NCBI GenBank assembly: GCA_964571845.1
Contig: CAZNDM010000055.1
Coordinates: 1 to 16,167, forward strand
Reading direction: 5' to 3'
Length of the DNA stretch: 16,167 nt
Origin: WFZT01 sp964571845
GTDB lineage: Bacteria; Hydrothermota; Hydrothermia; B15-G9; WFZT01
Part shown: positions 7,599 through 15,862 of the stretch, piece after piece
Numbering within the stretch: position 1 is the first letter of the stretch
How the letters are laid out: each line of letters opens with the position of its first letter
Program-made: the position numbers and the translations under genes
Notes under the pieces: model-generated
Databases searched by the model: none
The model's input: only the letters and a program-made list of their open reading frames with translations
Told to the model about the DNA's origin: nothing

Positions 7599-9497
7599 AT
7601 GGGTAATTATACCTTCCCCAAGCTTTTAAGAGAAAAGTACTTAAAATGGGGGGATAGTAAAGTTGCTATTCGTGAAAAGGATTACGGTATATGGAATGAG
7701 GTAACCTGGAAAGGGTATTATGAAAATGTAAAATACTTCGCCCTCGGCTTAAAAAAGCTCGGATTCGAACGCGGTGAACACATCTCCATCATTGGCAACA
7801 ACGAACCGGAATGGGTATATGCAGAACTCGCCGCCCAGAGCCTCGGTGGCGCCGTCATCGGAATCTATCAGGATTCCACACCACCTGAAATTAAGTACAT
7901 CGCTGAACTCTCAGACTCTGTCTATGTGATAACCGAAGATCAGGAGCAGACGGATAAACTTCTCGAAATCAAAGACGAGCTCCCCCTCCTGCGTAAAATT
8001 ATCTATTGGGATCCCAAGGGAATGAGAAACTACAGGGATCCCATTCTCATGAGTTTCAAAGAGGTTCAGGAACTCGGGCGCGAGTTTGAGAAGGAGCACC
8101 CGAACCTCTTTGAAGAGGAAATAGACAAGGGAAACGAGGACGATATTGCACTGATACTGACGACATCCGGCACAACTTCTCTTCCCAAGCTCGCTATGCT
8201 CACCCACAAAAATATGCTGAAGATGGCAGAAAACCTGCTCGTTAAAGTTGATCCGATGTACCCCGACGATGAATTCGTCTCCTTTCTACCTCTCGCATGG
8301 GTGGGTGAACAGATGATGTCTATATCAGGCGGACTCCTCATTGGCTTCACAGTCAACTTCCCTGAAGAGCCAACCACCGTTACTGAAAATATCAGGGAGA
8401 TAGGTCCTCATGTGATGTTCTCCCCTCCAAGGGTATGGGAAGGCATAGTTTCCATGATTCAGGTGAAGATTGAGGATTCAACTCCGCTTAAGAGACTGGT
8501 TTATCGCACCTTTATGCCCATCGGTTACAAGATGGCGGACTTCAAGTTTAACAAACAGAAACCGCCTCTTAAGTGGAAGATCCTTTACAAAATTGGATAT
8601 TTCATGCTCTTCCGCGCCCTTAAGGACAGAATTGGTATGTCGAGGATCAGAAAGGCTTACACGGGTGGTGCCGCTCTCGGTCCCGATGTCTTTAGATTCT
8701 ACCACGCAATCGGTGTCAACCTGAAGCAGATCTACGGTCAGACTGAGATCGCAGGTATCTCCGTGGTTCACAGAGACGACGACATCAAATTTGAAACCGT
8801 TGGAAAGCCCATTCCTGAGACTGAGATCAGGATTTCAGAGGAGGGAGAGATCCTCTCAAGATCGCCCAGTGTGTTTAAGGGATATTACAAAAATCCAGAG
8901 GCAACCGCTGAAGCACTCAAAGACGGATGGTTGCATTCAGGAGATGCAGGTTACATTGACGAGGATGGTCATCTCGTTGTGATAGACAGAATGAAGGATG
9001 TAATGAGACTTTCAGACGGAAGCATCTTCTCGCCTCAGTACATTGAAAACAAGCTCAAATTCAGTCCTTACATAAAAGAGGCAGTCGTGTTCGGCAAAGA
9101 CAAGCCCTATGTTACTGCCTTTATCAATATTGATTACGAGAATGTTGGAAAGTGGGCGGAGAATCATCAGATAGCATACACGACATATACTGATCTGTCC
9201 CAGAAGCCGGAAGTCTATGAACTCATAAGGAAAGATGTGGAGAGGGTTAACAAACAGTTGCCGGAGGCAGCGAGGATCAAACGATTCCTCATCCTCCACA
9301 AGGAGCTTGATGCAGACGATCAGGAACTCACGAGAACGAAGAAAGTCAGGAGGAGATTTATTGAACAGAAATACATTGATCTTGTGAAAGCCATGTACGA
9401 AGACAAGGACAAGGTTGAGGTTCAGGCAAGGGTTAAGTACAGGGACGGAAGGGAGGCCGTTATAAAGGCCTATGTTAAAGTCGAAACCATGTTTTAA
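7599..9497 (+). CDS. AMP-forming long-chain-type acyl-CoA synthetase
   Basis: It activates a carboxylic acid to its CoA thioester, using ATP and releasing AMP and pyrophosphate. The 632 residues match the long-chain (FadD15/FAA-like) branch of the AMP-binding superfamily. The ATP P-loop is TTSGTTSLPK (188-197), with Ser replacing the usual Gly before the LPK. The adenine motif YGQTE is at 379-383. The hinge-region HSGD is at 446-449, followed by VIDRMKDVMRLSDGSIFSPQ, which is typical of this branch. The ATG at 7599 has AAAGGGAGA upstream. It lies between livG and livH, so it is expressed with the importer and could trap the imported acid as a CoA ester. The chain length or aromatic nature of the substrate cannot be read from the sequence. 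Confidence 0.9.
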   Translation: MGNYTFPKLLREKYLKWGDSKVAIREKDYGIWNEVTWKGYYENVKYFALGLKKLGFERGEHISIIGNNEPEWVYAELAAQSLGGAVIGIYQDSTPPEIKYIAELSDSVYVITEDQEQTDKLLEIKDELPLLRKIIYWDPKGMRNYRDPILMSFKEVQELGREFEKEHPNLFEEEIDKGNEDDIALILTTSGTTSLPKLAMLTHKNMLKMAENLLVKVDPMYPDDEFVSFLPLAWVGEQMMSISGGLLIGFTVNFPEEPTTVTENIREIGPHVMFSPPRVWEGIVSMIQVKIEDSTPLKRLVYRTFMPIGYKMADFKFNKQKPPLKWKILYKIGYFMLFRALKDRIGMSRIRKAYTGGAALGPDVFRFYHAIGVNLKQIYGQTEIAGISVVHRDDDIKFETVGKPIPETEIRISEEGEILSRSPSVFKGYYKNPEATAEALKDGWLHSGDAGYIDEDGHLVVIDRMKDVMRLSDGSIFSPQYIENKLKFSPYIKEAVVFGKDKPYVTAFINIDYENVGKWAENHQIAYTTYTDLSQKPEVYELIRKDVERVNKQLPEAARIKRFLILHKELDADDQELTRTKKVRRRFIEQKYIDLVKAMYEDKDKVEVQARVKYRDGREAVIKAYVKVETMF

Positions 9498-9514
9498 ATA
9501 AGGGAGGTTAGACC

Positions 9515-10399
9515 TTGCAATATTTCATTCAGCTCCTGGTTACCGGGTTGGTTCTTGGAAGTGTTTACGCAATGGTAGCCCTGGGATTTGTGTTAATCTA
9601 CAAGTCTTCGAGTGTCATAAATTTTGCCCAGGGTGAGCTGGTTCTCATAGGTGCTTACATGGCTCTCTGGCTAACGGTCTCGCTCCATATCCCGTTTATC
9701 ATCTCTTTCATATTGACACTGATCTTCGCTGTTATACTGGGTTTTGCGATTGAACGGCTATTCCTGAGACCTATGATCGGGGAGCCCATTCTTTCTGTTA
9801 TAATGCTTACCATTGGACTCTCGGCGTTTCTCAAAGGATTGGTGATCATTCTCTGGGGCACAGAGACGCGCGTCTTTCCCGAAATCTTTTCTCAGGAGCC
9901 TGTAAAGCTCGGTTTTGTCCGTATATCACAGGTCTATATCTGGTCTCTCGTGCTTTCCATCATCTTTCTCGTGATATTCACACTATTTTTCAAGTACACG
10001 GACATAGGTATTGCTATGAGAGCAACGGCTGATGATCAGACAGCGGCACTTTCCATGGGTATCTCAGTTAAAAGGGTCTTTGCCATGGCATGGGCAGTTG
10101 CCGCTGTGGTCGCCGCAGTCGGTGGTATTCTCCTTGGCAATATTAACGGAATAAACATCTCTGTCGCTCAATTCGGACTCAGAGTTTTCCCCGTTGTAAT
10201 CCTTGGAGGTCTTGATTCTGTTCCCGGGGCAATTATTGGTGGATTCATAATTGGAATTATCGAGAATCTGGCAAGTGGTTACCTCGATCCTTATTTTGGT
10301 GGAGGAGTGAGAGAGGTCGCCTCCTTTGTGGTTCTGGTAATTATTTTGATGATTAAGCCTTATGGTCTTTTTGGACTTGAAAGAATTGAGAGGGTATAG
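9515..10399 (+). CDS. livH: Liv-type ABC transporter permease (LivH), TTG start
   Basis: This is one of two membrane-spanning subunits forming the translocation channel. At 294 residues it is close to E. coli LivH (308). It shows about eight hydrophobic helices and the family stretches VNFAQGEL-like (here VINFAQGELVLIGAY) and GIAMRATADDQTAALSMGI, the cytoplasmic loop that contacts the ATPases. The start is TTG at 9515, seven bases after AGGGAGG, and the protein begins directly with the first membrane helix, so no other start fits. It follows the synthetase by 17 bp and precedes livM by 2 bp, which implies coupled translation of the two permeases. Confidence 0.92.
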   Translation: MQYFIQLLVTGLVLGSVYAMVALGFVLIYKSSSVINFAQGELVLIGAYMALWLTVSLHIPFIISFILTLIFAVILGFAIERLFLRPMIGEPILSVIMLTIGLSAFLKGLVIILWGTETRVFPEIFSQEPVKLGFVRISQVYIWSLVLSIIFLVIFTLFFKYTDIGIAMRATADDQTAALSMGISVKRVFAMAWAVAAVVAAVGGILLGNINGINISVAQFGLRVFPVVILGGLDSVPGAIIGGFIIGIIENLASGYLDPYFGGGVREVASFVVLVIILMIKPYGLFGLERIERV

Positions 10400-10401
10400 C
10401 C

Positions 10402-11454
10402 ATGTACAGATTACCGTGTGGAACATTTAATACGACATACAAGCAGGATATGGCTCTTTTCAGGACAAAGTTCCTGAAATTCTGGGTCGGTGTGTTCTTT
10501 GTATTTTTATTGATTTTTCCTTTCGTAGCCAATGTTTACCTGCTCTCCCTGGCCAACATAATTGGCATTGCAGTTGTGGGAGCGCTGGGCTTGAACATAC
10601 TCACAGGATTTGCCGGGCAGATTTCGCTCGGTCACGGTGCATTCATTGGAGTTGGTGCTTATACATCCGCACTCCTCGTTATGAGACTCCACATCCCCTT
10701 CTGGTTTGCCCTTCCCGCGGCAGGGCTGTTTACCGCCATCGTTGGAATGATTTTCGGAATTCCGTCTCTTAGAGTGAAAGGGCTTTACCTGGCAATTGCT
10801 ACACTTGCGGCACAGGTGATCATCAATTTTGTAATGATTCACTGGTCGAGCCTGACAAAGGGTACGTCGGGTCTTCCCGTGGATCCACCAAGGCTCTTCG
10901 GCATCGTCTTTGACACGGATCAGAAGTATTACTTTATCACAATGGCCTTTGCCGTTCTTGCGACCACCTTTGCCAAAAATCTCCAGAGAACAAGGGTGGG
11001 CAGGGCATTCATGGCTGTAAGGGACAATGACCTTGCTGCTGAGATAATAGGAATCAACCTTTTCAAGTACAAACTTCTTGCATTTTTTGTCAGCTCTTTC
11101 TATGCTGGTATAGCCGGTGCCCTGTGGGCACACTATGTAACCATTATAACTCCTGAGCACTTTACAATTGCCGAATCTATCAACTATCTTGCAATGATAA
11201 TCATCGGCGGCATTGGAAGTGTTCTCGGCTCCATATTCGGGGCAATCTTTATGGTTCTATTACCGGAGGTTCTGCGCCTCATTGCAGATGCCCTCTCCGG
11301 TGTTTATCCCTCAATTGGCAACTTTTTCTCAGCCATGAGGGAGGTCGTATTTGGTTTAACAATAATTTTATTCCTCATTTACGAGCCTGATGGGTTGAAC
11401 CACAGGTGGCAGATGATAAAAGCGTACTGGAAACTCTGGCCGTTTTCATATTAG
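10402..11454 (+). CDS. livM: Liv-type ABC transporter permease (LivM)
   Basis: This is the second channel subunit of the importer. The 350 residues include a hydrophobic core with the LivM signatures NILTGFAGQISLGHGAF near the first third and GRAFMAVRDNDLAAEIIGI in the cytoplasmic coupling loop. INYLAMIIIGGIGSVLGSIF lies towards the end. The N-terminal 16 residues before Met17 are polar. The upstream ATG at 10402 has only a weak purine stretch (GAGAGGG) inside livH, while Met17 has its AGGA too close, so I keep the first ATG and expect coupling to livH. E. coli LivM is longer (425) because of extra N-terminal helices absent here and in many other LivM proteins. Confidence 0.91.
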   Translation: MYRLPCGTFNTTYKQDMALFRTKFLKFWVGVFFVFLLIFPFVANVYLLSLANIIGIAVVGALGLNILTGFAGQISLGHGAFIGVGAYTSALLVMRLHIPFWFALPAAGLFTAIVGMIFGIPSLRVKGLYLAIATLAAQVIINFVMIHWSSLTKGTSGLPVDPPRLFGIVFDTDQKYYFITMAFAVLATTFAKNLQRTRVGRAFMAVRDNDLAAEIIGINLFKYKLLAFFVSSFYAGIAGALWAHYVTIITPEHFTIAESINYLAMIIIGGIGSVLGSIFGAIFMVLLPEVLRLIADALSGVYPSIGNFFSAMREVVFGLTIILFLIYEPDGLNHRWQMIKAYWKLWPFSY

Positions 11455-11476
11455 TTAATTTAAAAGGAGGTGCAAC

Positions 11477-12715
11477 ATGATGCAAAGATGGATGAAGGGG
11501 ATCATATATCCCCTCGTAATGGTGGCTATTGTAGCCATGGGAATGACTCTGCCAGGAAAGGCAGAGGCAAAGAAGGAAATCAAGCTGGGAGCGCTATTTG
11601 ACATCACAGGTCCTACCGGAGACGTAGGCTGGCATTATGCTGACGGCGTTCGCGATTACATTAAATACATTAACGAAGAGAAAGGAGGGATTGGCAACGG
11701 CGTAAAAATCAAACTCATCTGGACTGACTACCAGTACAAAATCCCTCAGGCGATCTCCACTTACGCGAAGCTTGTGAAGCAGGATAAGGTGGTGGCAATC
11801 ATTGGATGGGGAACTGGTGACTCTGAAGCTCTCAAAGAGAAGATCGTGAGAGACAAAATCCCATACATCTCTGCATCCTTCTCTCAGCACCTTGTATGGC
11901 CCCCCAAATGGAACTTCCTGCCGGTTACAACATACGCTGACCATGTCAGAGCTGTAATGAAATACATGAAAGATCACTGGAACAAGAATAGACCTCTCAG
12001 AATGGCACTCATTTATAACGACACAGGCTATGGTAGGGCTCCAATCAAACCTGCAAAAGAGTACGCCAAAGAGCTTGGTATCGAACTCGTTGACATAGAG
12101 GTCGTCGGTCTCCGCGCACTTGAGGCAACCTCTCAGCTTCTCAGGATCAAAGAGAAGAAAGCAGACTTTGTTTTTATTCAGGAGACCTTTATGGCAACCA
12201 GCACGATTCTGAAAGACGCAAAGAAACTCGGAATGGACAATGTTGTCTTCACAGGTAACTTCTGGGGTACTGGTCAGAAACTTGCTGAGCTCGCTGGTGA
12301 TGCTGCAGAGGGTTATCTCGGTGCCATGCCGTTCGGTATCTGGTCCGACAACTCTGAAGGCATCAAATTTGCAAAGATGCTCAACGAGAAGTATCATCCC
12401 AATGTGAAGTACAGGGAGCCACAGTACATCACAGGTATGGTTAATGCGATGATTATGGTTCACGCCATTGAGATGGCACTGAAGGCAAAGGGTGGTAACT
12501 ACAAGAAGGTCAAGGGACCTGATGTATTCAAGGCACTTGAGAGCATGAAGAACTTTGACACAAAGGGACTTACCACACCGGTATCCTACAGTCCGAACGA
12601 GCACAGAGGAGCGAAGGGTATAAGGCTTGCGACGATAAAGAATGGAAAGCTTGTGGCAGCGACAGATTGGTTTAATGTCCCACCAGTACCTGAGTGGGAG
12701 AAGAAGGGAGAATAA
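11477..12715 (+). CDS. livK: Liv-type periplasmic substrate-binding protein (LivK)
   Basis: This is the solute receptor of the importer. The ATG follows AAAAGGAGGTG (11462-11472), the strongest ribosome site in the operon, in keeping with the need for excess binding protein. A Sec signal peptide covers residues 1-31 (basic start, hydrophobic core, PGKAEA before the cut). There is no lipobox cysteine, so it should be free in the periplasm. The mature part starts KKEIKLGALFDITGPTGDVG, the usual opening of the Peripla_BP_6 (type I) fold, and continues through two lobes to 412 residues, somewhat longer than E. coli LivK (369). The ligand is unknown: the neighbours point to an organic acid, and the fold also fits branched amino acids or amides. 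A strong hairpin follows immediately and may protect its mRNA. Confidence 0.92.
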   Translation: MMQRWMKGIIYPLVMVAIVAMGMTLPGKAEAKKEIKLGALFDITGPTGDVGWHYADGVRDYIKYINEEKGGIGNGVKIKLIWTDYQYKIPQAISTYAKLVKQDKVVAIIGWGTGDSEALKEKIVRDKIPYISASFSQHLVWPPKWNFLPVTTYADHVRAVMKYMKDHWNKNRPLRMALIYNDTGYGRAPIKPAKEYAKELGIELVDIEVVGLRALEATSQLLRIKEKKADFVFIQETFMATSTILKDAKKLGMDNVVFTGNFWGTGQKLAELAGDAAEGYLGAMPFGIWSDNSEGIKFAKMLNEKYHPNVKYREPQYITGMVNAMIMVHAIEMALKAKGGNYKKVKGPDVFKALESMKNFDTKGLTTPVSYSPNEHRGAKGIRLATIKNGKLVAATDWFNVPPVPEWEKKGE

Positions 12716-12723
12716 AAATAAAA

Positions 12724-12762
12724 GTTGATGGGGGCGGCGGCGAAGCCGCCGCCCCCATCAAC
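12724..12762 (+). promoter_or_regulatory. 18-bp perfect hairpin between livK and livF
   Basis: The arm GTTGATGGGGGCGGCGGC (12724-12741) is exactly complementary to 12745-12762, leaving a three-base GAA loop. The tip therefore reads GCGAAGC, known as an exceptionally stable mini-hairpin in DNA. The 3' side is followed by AACAATTCC-type sequence (arm end then ATTCCTC) with no T-run, so a classic terminator is unlikely. Its place right after the binding-protein gene resembles REP-type elements that stabilise upstream mRNA and lower downstream expression, as in malE-malF. It ends 13 bases before the livF start. Confidence 0.85.
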
Positions 12763-12775
12763 AATTCCTCTCACC

Positions 12776-13570
12776 ATGCTCGTACTCAACAATATTGAAG
12801 TCATTTATAACCAGGTGATCCTGGTCCTTAAAGGTGTCTCCCTCGAAGTCCCTGATGGAGACATTAGAGCCCTGCTCGGCGCCAATGGAGCCGGTAAAAC
12901 CACCACCCTCAAAGCCATCTCAGGACTACTCAAAGAAGAGGACGGGGAAGTAACTGACGGATCCATTGAATTCAACGGCGAAAGAATTGATAAAAAATCC
13001 GCCGAAGACATCGTCCGCATGGGCATTTTCCAGGTTATGGAAGGAAGACGGGTTTTTGAACACCTCACAGTAGAAGAGAACCTCCGTGCAGGCGCATACA
13101 CCCGAAAAGACAAGAAAAATGTTAAAAGAGACATGGAAATGGTTTACTCATATTTCCCCCGCCTGAAAGACCTCAGACACAGAGTGGCAGGCTACCTGTC
13201 CGGCGGTGAACAGCAGATGCTCGCTATTGGAAGAGCCCTGATGGCACGACCCAAGCTTATGCTGCTGGATGAACCCTCACTTGGACTCGCCCCTTTGCTC
13301 GTAAAGGAGATCTTTGAAATTATTCAAAGAATTAACCGAGAAGAGGGAGTCGGAATTCTTATTGTCGAGCAAAATGCAATGGCAGCGCTTAACATAGCAT
13401 CTTACGGATATATCATGGAAAACGGTAGAATCGTTATGGATGGTCCAGCTGAAAAGCTTAAAGAGAACCCGGATGTGAAAGAATTCTACCTCGGACTGAC
13501 GGAAGTCGGGAAGAAAAAGAGTTTCAGAGAGGTAAAACATTACAAGAGAAGGAAGAGATGGCTCACATAA
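12776..13570 (+). CDS. livF: Liv-type ABC transporter ATP-binding protein (LivF)
   Basis: This is the second ATPase of the importer. I place the start at ATG 12776, giving 264 residues beginning MLVLNNIEVIYNQ, the normal LivF opening. The frame is open back to a TTG at 12725, but that would read through the 18-bp hairpin and add a proline-rich leader that fits no LivF. Walker A is GANGAGKTT (35-43), the signature is LSGGEQQ (141-147), and Walker B LMLLDEP has Asp165 and Glu166. The chain runs about 27 residues beyond E. coli LivF (237), ending in a very basic tail (KHYKRRKRW). No Shine-Dalgarno sequence is visible upstream of the ATG, which is unusual in this operon and suggests weak or structure-dependent initiation. 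paaK follows after 10 bp. Confidence 0.9.
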   Translation: MLVLNNIEVIYNQVILVLKGVSLEVPDGDIRALLGANGAGKTTTLKAISGLLKEEDGEVTDGSIEFNGERIDKKSAEDIVRMGIFQVMEGRRVFEHLTVEENLRAGAYTRKDKKNVKRDMEMVYSYFPRLKDLRHRVAGYLSGGEQQMLAIGRALMARPKLMLLDEPSLGLAPLLVKEIFEIIQRINREEGVGILIVEQNAMAALNIASYGYIMENGRIVMDGPAEKLKENPDVKEFYLGLTEVGKKKSFREVKHYKRRKRWLT

Positions 13571-13580
13571 GGGGGTAAAA

Positions 13581-14786
13581 GTGGATCTGAGATCAAAAAG
13601 AGAGAAAAAACTCAGAGAAATAATAGAATTCGCGTACAAAAATTCGCCTGCATTCAAAAAAAGACTGGATGATGCGGGCCTTTCACCTGACGATATCAGG
13701 ACAATAGAGGACCTTGAGAAAATTCCCGTTATTCGCAAAGACAACCTTGTGGAAATACAGGCAGAGGATCCGCCTTTCGGGGGACTTCTCGCAGTCCCGC
13801 CATCATCATTAAAAAGGATCTTCCAGTCCCCAGGTCCAATTTACGACCCTCAGGGTGAAGAGGAGGATTACTGGAACTGGAAGGAACCTTTGCAGGCTGC
13901 TGGTTTCACATCAGAGGATGTTGTTATTAACACATTTTCCTACCATCTATCACCTGCAGGTATAATGTTTGATGAGGGGCTCCGTGCAATAGGGGCAACT
14001 GTTGTACCCACCGGTGTGGGAAATACAGAACTCCAGGTCAGGATCATTAATGATCTTGGGGTAACTGGCTTTATCGGCACGCCAAGTTTTTTGATGACAC
14101 TCCTGAAAAAAGCCAGAGAACTTGGCACGAAATTTACAATAAATAAAGCATTTGTCACAGCTGAACCATTCACACCGTCGCAAAGAAAAACTTTTGAAGA
14201 AAATGGTATCAGAGCTTTTCAGGGATACGGAACAGCCGATGTGGGTGCAATTGCATTTGAGTGTGAGTACAGGGAGGGCATGCATGTAATTGAAAACATA
14301 ATTCTTGAGATCGTTGATCCCACAACAGGTAAAAGCCTGCCACCCGGTGAAATTGGGGAAGTTGTCGTAACTCTATTCAACAGGACTTATCCCCTCATTA
14401 GATTTGGTACGGGGGATTTATCAAAACTGCTGAAAGAAGAGTGCAGGTGCGGCCGTGAGACCGAAAGGATAGCAGGTTTTCTCGGCAGAATAGGCGATGC
14501 AGTTAAAGTTAGAGGAATGTTTGTTCATCCGGGGCAGATACAGGGAGTTCTCAAAAGATACGAGATCTTTGCGGATTTTGTGGCTGAAGTTACGAGGGAA
14601 GGGGAGAGGGATTTCCTGCTTCTGAAGGTCGAAACCGGGGATCCTGAGAAAGCTGAAAAACTGAGGGATGAGATTCTGGAGAAACTGAGAGATGTACTCA
14701 GGGTTCGGGTAGATAGGCTTGAATTCGTTAGCTTAAATAGTTTAAAATCAGAAAAGAAAATAATTGACAAAAGGGAATGGAAATAA
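13581..14786 (+). CDS. PaaK-like phenylacetate--CoA ligase family protein
   Basis: It belongs to the adenylate-forming PaaK family, which joins aryl or alkyl carboxylic acids to CoA. The GTG start at 13581 follows AAGGGGGT. Family features include PVIRKDNL (49-56), the adenine loop FQGYGTADVG (Tyr216), LIRFGTGDLS (Asp279), a CRCGR segment near 287, and the C-terminal GFLGRIGDAVKVRGMFVHPGQ. The glycine-rich ATP loop SSGTTGKP is missing: the equivalent region reads RIFQSPGPIYDP (79-90). At 401 residues it is about 30 shorter than typical PaaK. It may be a divergent ligase with a different nucleotide-binding mode, a ligase of different substrate range, or a non-catalytic homologue. I therefore give no gene symbol. 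It is cotranscribed with livF and the CBS protein. Confidence 0.85.
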   Translation: MDLRSKREKKLREIIEFAYKNSPAFKKRLDDAGLSPDDIRTIEDLEKIPVIRKDNLVEIQAEDPPFGGLLAVPPSSLKRIFQSPGPIYDPQGEEEDYWNWKEPLQAAGFTSEDVVINTFSYHLSPAGIMFDEGLRAIGATVVPTGVGNTELQVRIINDLGVTGFIGTPSFLMTLLKKARELGTKFTINKAFVTAEPFTPSQRKTFEENGIRAFQGYGTADVGAIAFECEYREGMHVIENIILEIVDPTTGKSLPPGEIGEVVVTLFNRTYPLIRFGTGDLSKLLKEECRCGRETERIAGFLGRIGDAVKVRGMFVHPGQIQGVLKRYEIFADFVAEVTREGERDFLLLKVETGDPEKAEKLRDEILEKLRDVLRVRVDRLEFVSLNSLKSEKKIIDKREWK

Positions 14787-14798
14787 GGAGGAAGAGAG

Positions 14799-15440
14799 AT
14801 GTTTGTTAAAGATGTTATGACCCCAAGTCCCATAACAGTAACACCTGACACACTGGTTATTGACGCTGAGAAAACCATGAGGGAGAATAAGATTCGTGCC
14901 CTCCCTGTGGTTAAGGGTGATAAGCTCGTTGGTATAGTTACCATCAATACTTTGAGAGAGGCAATGCCTTCGAAAGTTACGACTCTCAGTCAGCATGAGA
15001 TACAGTATCTTCTCCTGAAATTGAAGGTAGAGGATGTAATGACGCGAAATCCGATAACTGTTAACGAAAATGCACTACTTGAAGAGGCTGCGATACTCAT
15101 GAATAAGTACAGAATAGGTCATCTTCCTGTACTGAATGATGAGAAAAAACTCGTAGGGATCATCACGGAGACGGACATTTTCAAAACCATGATTAAAATT
15201 CTCGGACTCGAAGAGGAGGGTATCAGGCTAACTATTGAAGATGTTCCAGTGGAAGCGGGGAAAATTGCGGATATTGTATGTACTATATCTCAATTCAATC
15301 CGCTAATTCTCAGTTTGACAACCCTGATGTCTCCTGATAAGAAGAAGAGAACCATCGTGATGAGAATAAAGGTTGCAAATCCGGATAAAGTTTTTTCAAC
15401 TTTGAGGGACAAAGGATATAAACTTTTTGTGAAGTATTAA
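14799..15440 (+). CDS. CBS-CBS-ACT domain protein (AcuB-like)
   Basis: This is a small soluble regulatory protein of 213 residues. Two CBS motifs are clear: VKDVMTPSPITVTPD to about residue 55, then VEDVMTRNPITVNENALLEEAA to about 130. The third part (about 138-213, GIRLTIEDVPVEAGK onward) has the pattern of an ACT domain, giving the AcuB architecture. CBS pairs usually bind adenine nucleotides and ACT domains bind small ligands. It starts 12 bp after the PaaK-like gene with AAGGAGGAAG upstream, so it is the last gene of the operon. Since both ligases in the operon produce AMP, it might report adenylate charge to the transporter or ligases. That role is inference. AcuB itself has no firmly settled biochemical function. 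Confidence 0.85.
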   Translation: MFVKDVMTPSPITVTPDTLVIDAEKTMRENKIRALPVVKGDKLVGIVTINTLREAMPSKVTTLSQHEIQYLLLKLKVEDVMTRNPITVNENALLEEAAILMNKYRIGHLPVLNDEKKLVGIITETDIFKTMIKILGLEEEGIRLTIEDVPVEAGKIADIVCTISQFNPLILSLTTLMSPDKKKRTIVMRIKVANPDKVFSTLRDKGYKLFVKY

Positions 15441-15444
15441 ACGG

Positions 15445-15470
15445 CCACTCTTCAGGAGGGAGTGGTTTTT
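15445..15470 (+). terminator. Intrinsic terminator of the liv operon
   Basis: CCACTC (15445-15450) pairs with GAGTGG (15460-15465) across a nine-base loop, with possible G-U extension inside, and is followed at once by TTTTT (15466-15470). It begins four bases after the CBS gene stop codon. The following 166 bases (15471-15636) contain no gene that I can support. Confidence 0.8.
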
Positions 15471-15636
15471 CTGCATCTCAGTTTTTGGGAGAGTTTGCTG
15501 GATTTCCGTGGGATGTCAGCAGATTATCGATACATAGTTTTTGCAATTGAACTGTCCTGAAAATGTATTTAGGTAAGAGAGAACAGTATTTTTAACACCT
15601 TCCTCAAGTGAAGTAAGACCGATGGAATCTCTCCAG

Positions 15637-15829
15637 TCTCCCCAACCACATATCTTCAAGGCGTGGGGAGATAAAGTAGGGGTTAGTAAGAGCAAAATTT
15701 GACAGAGAAGAGCAATTGAAGTTTTTTATTGCTCTCCCTTTTGTTTCCTTCCCGTAGCAGAAATGATGTGTGGGGAAAAAACACTTCCTGCAAAGCTTTG
15801 CTTTCTATGGGGGGATTGTTTCACAGACG
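15637..15829 (+). repeat. Composite palindromic repeat, copy E (degenerate)
   Basis: The 5' hairpin has arms TCTCCCCA (15637-15644) and TGGGGAGA (15664-15671). The core then matches the other copies, with ATAAAGTAGGGG, GAGCAAAA and the box TTGACAGAGA (15699-15708). The G/C-rich arms are eroded. GAGCAAT and ATTGCTC form a private 7-bp hairpin around a T-rich loop near 15709-15733. The tail up to about 15829 retains only traces of the 36-bp units, including a CAAAGCTTTG palindrome near 15791-15800. Confidence 0.6.
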
Positions 15830-15862
15830 CCTCCCCCGAACCTCGGAGTGGTTCGGGGGAGG
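15830..15862. repeat. 13-bp perfect hairpin opening copy C
   Basis: CCTCCCCCGAACC (15830-15842) pairs exactly with GGTTCGGGGGAGG (15850-15862) around a seven-base loop. It occupies the same relative place as the short hairpin near 406-425 before copy B, so it is probably the first module of the composite repeat. The opposite arms differ between copies while remaining paired. Confidence 0.8.

Noticed and set aside
10507..11160. Minus-strand open frame (217 codons) opposite livM
   Set aside because: It is an antisense shadow of a strongly supported permease.
11594..12604. Long minus-strand open frame (336 codons) opposite livK
   Set aside because: It is the antisense shadow of a well-supported binding-protein gene, with Cys- and Val-rich composition and no recognisable domain.
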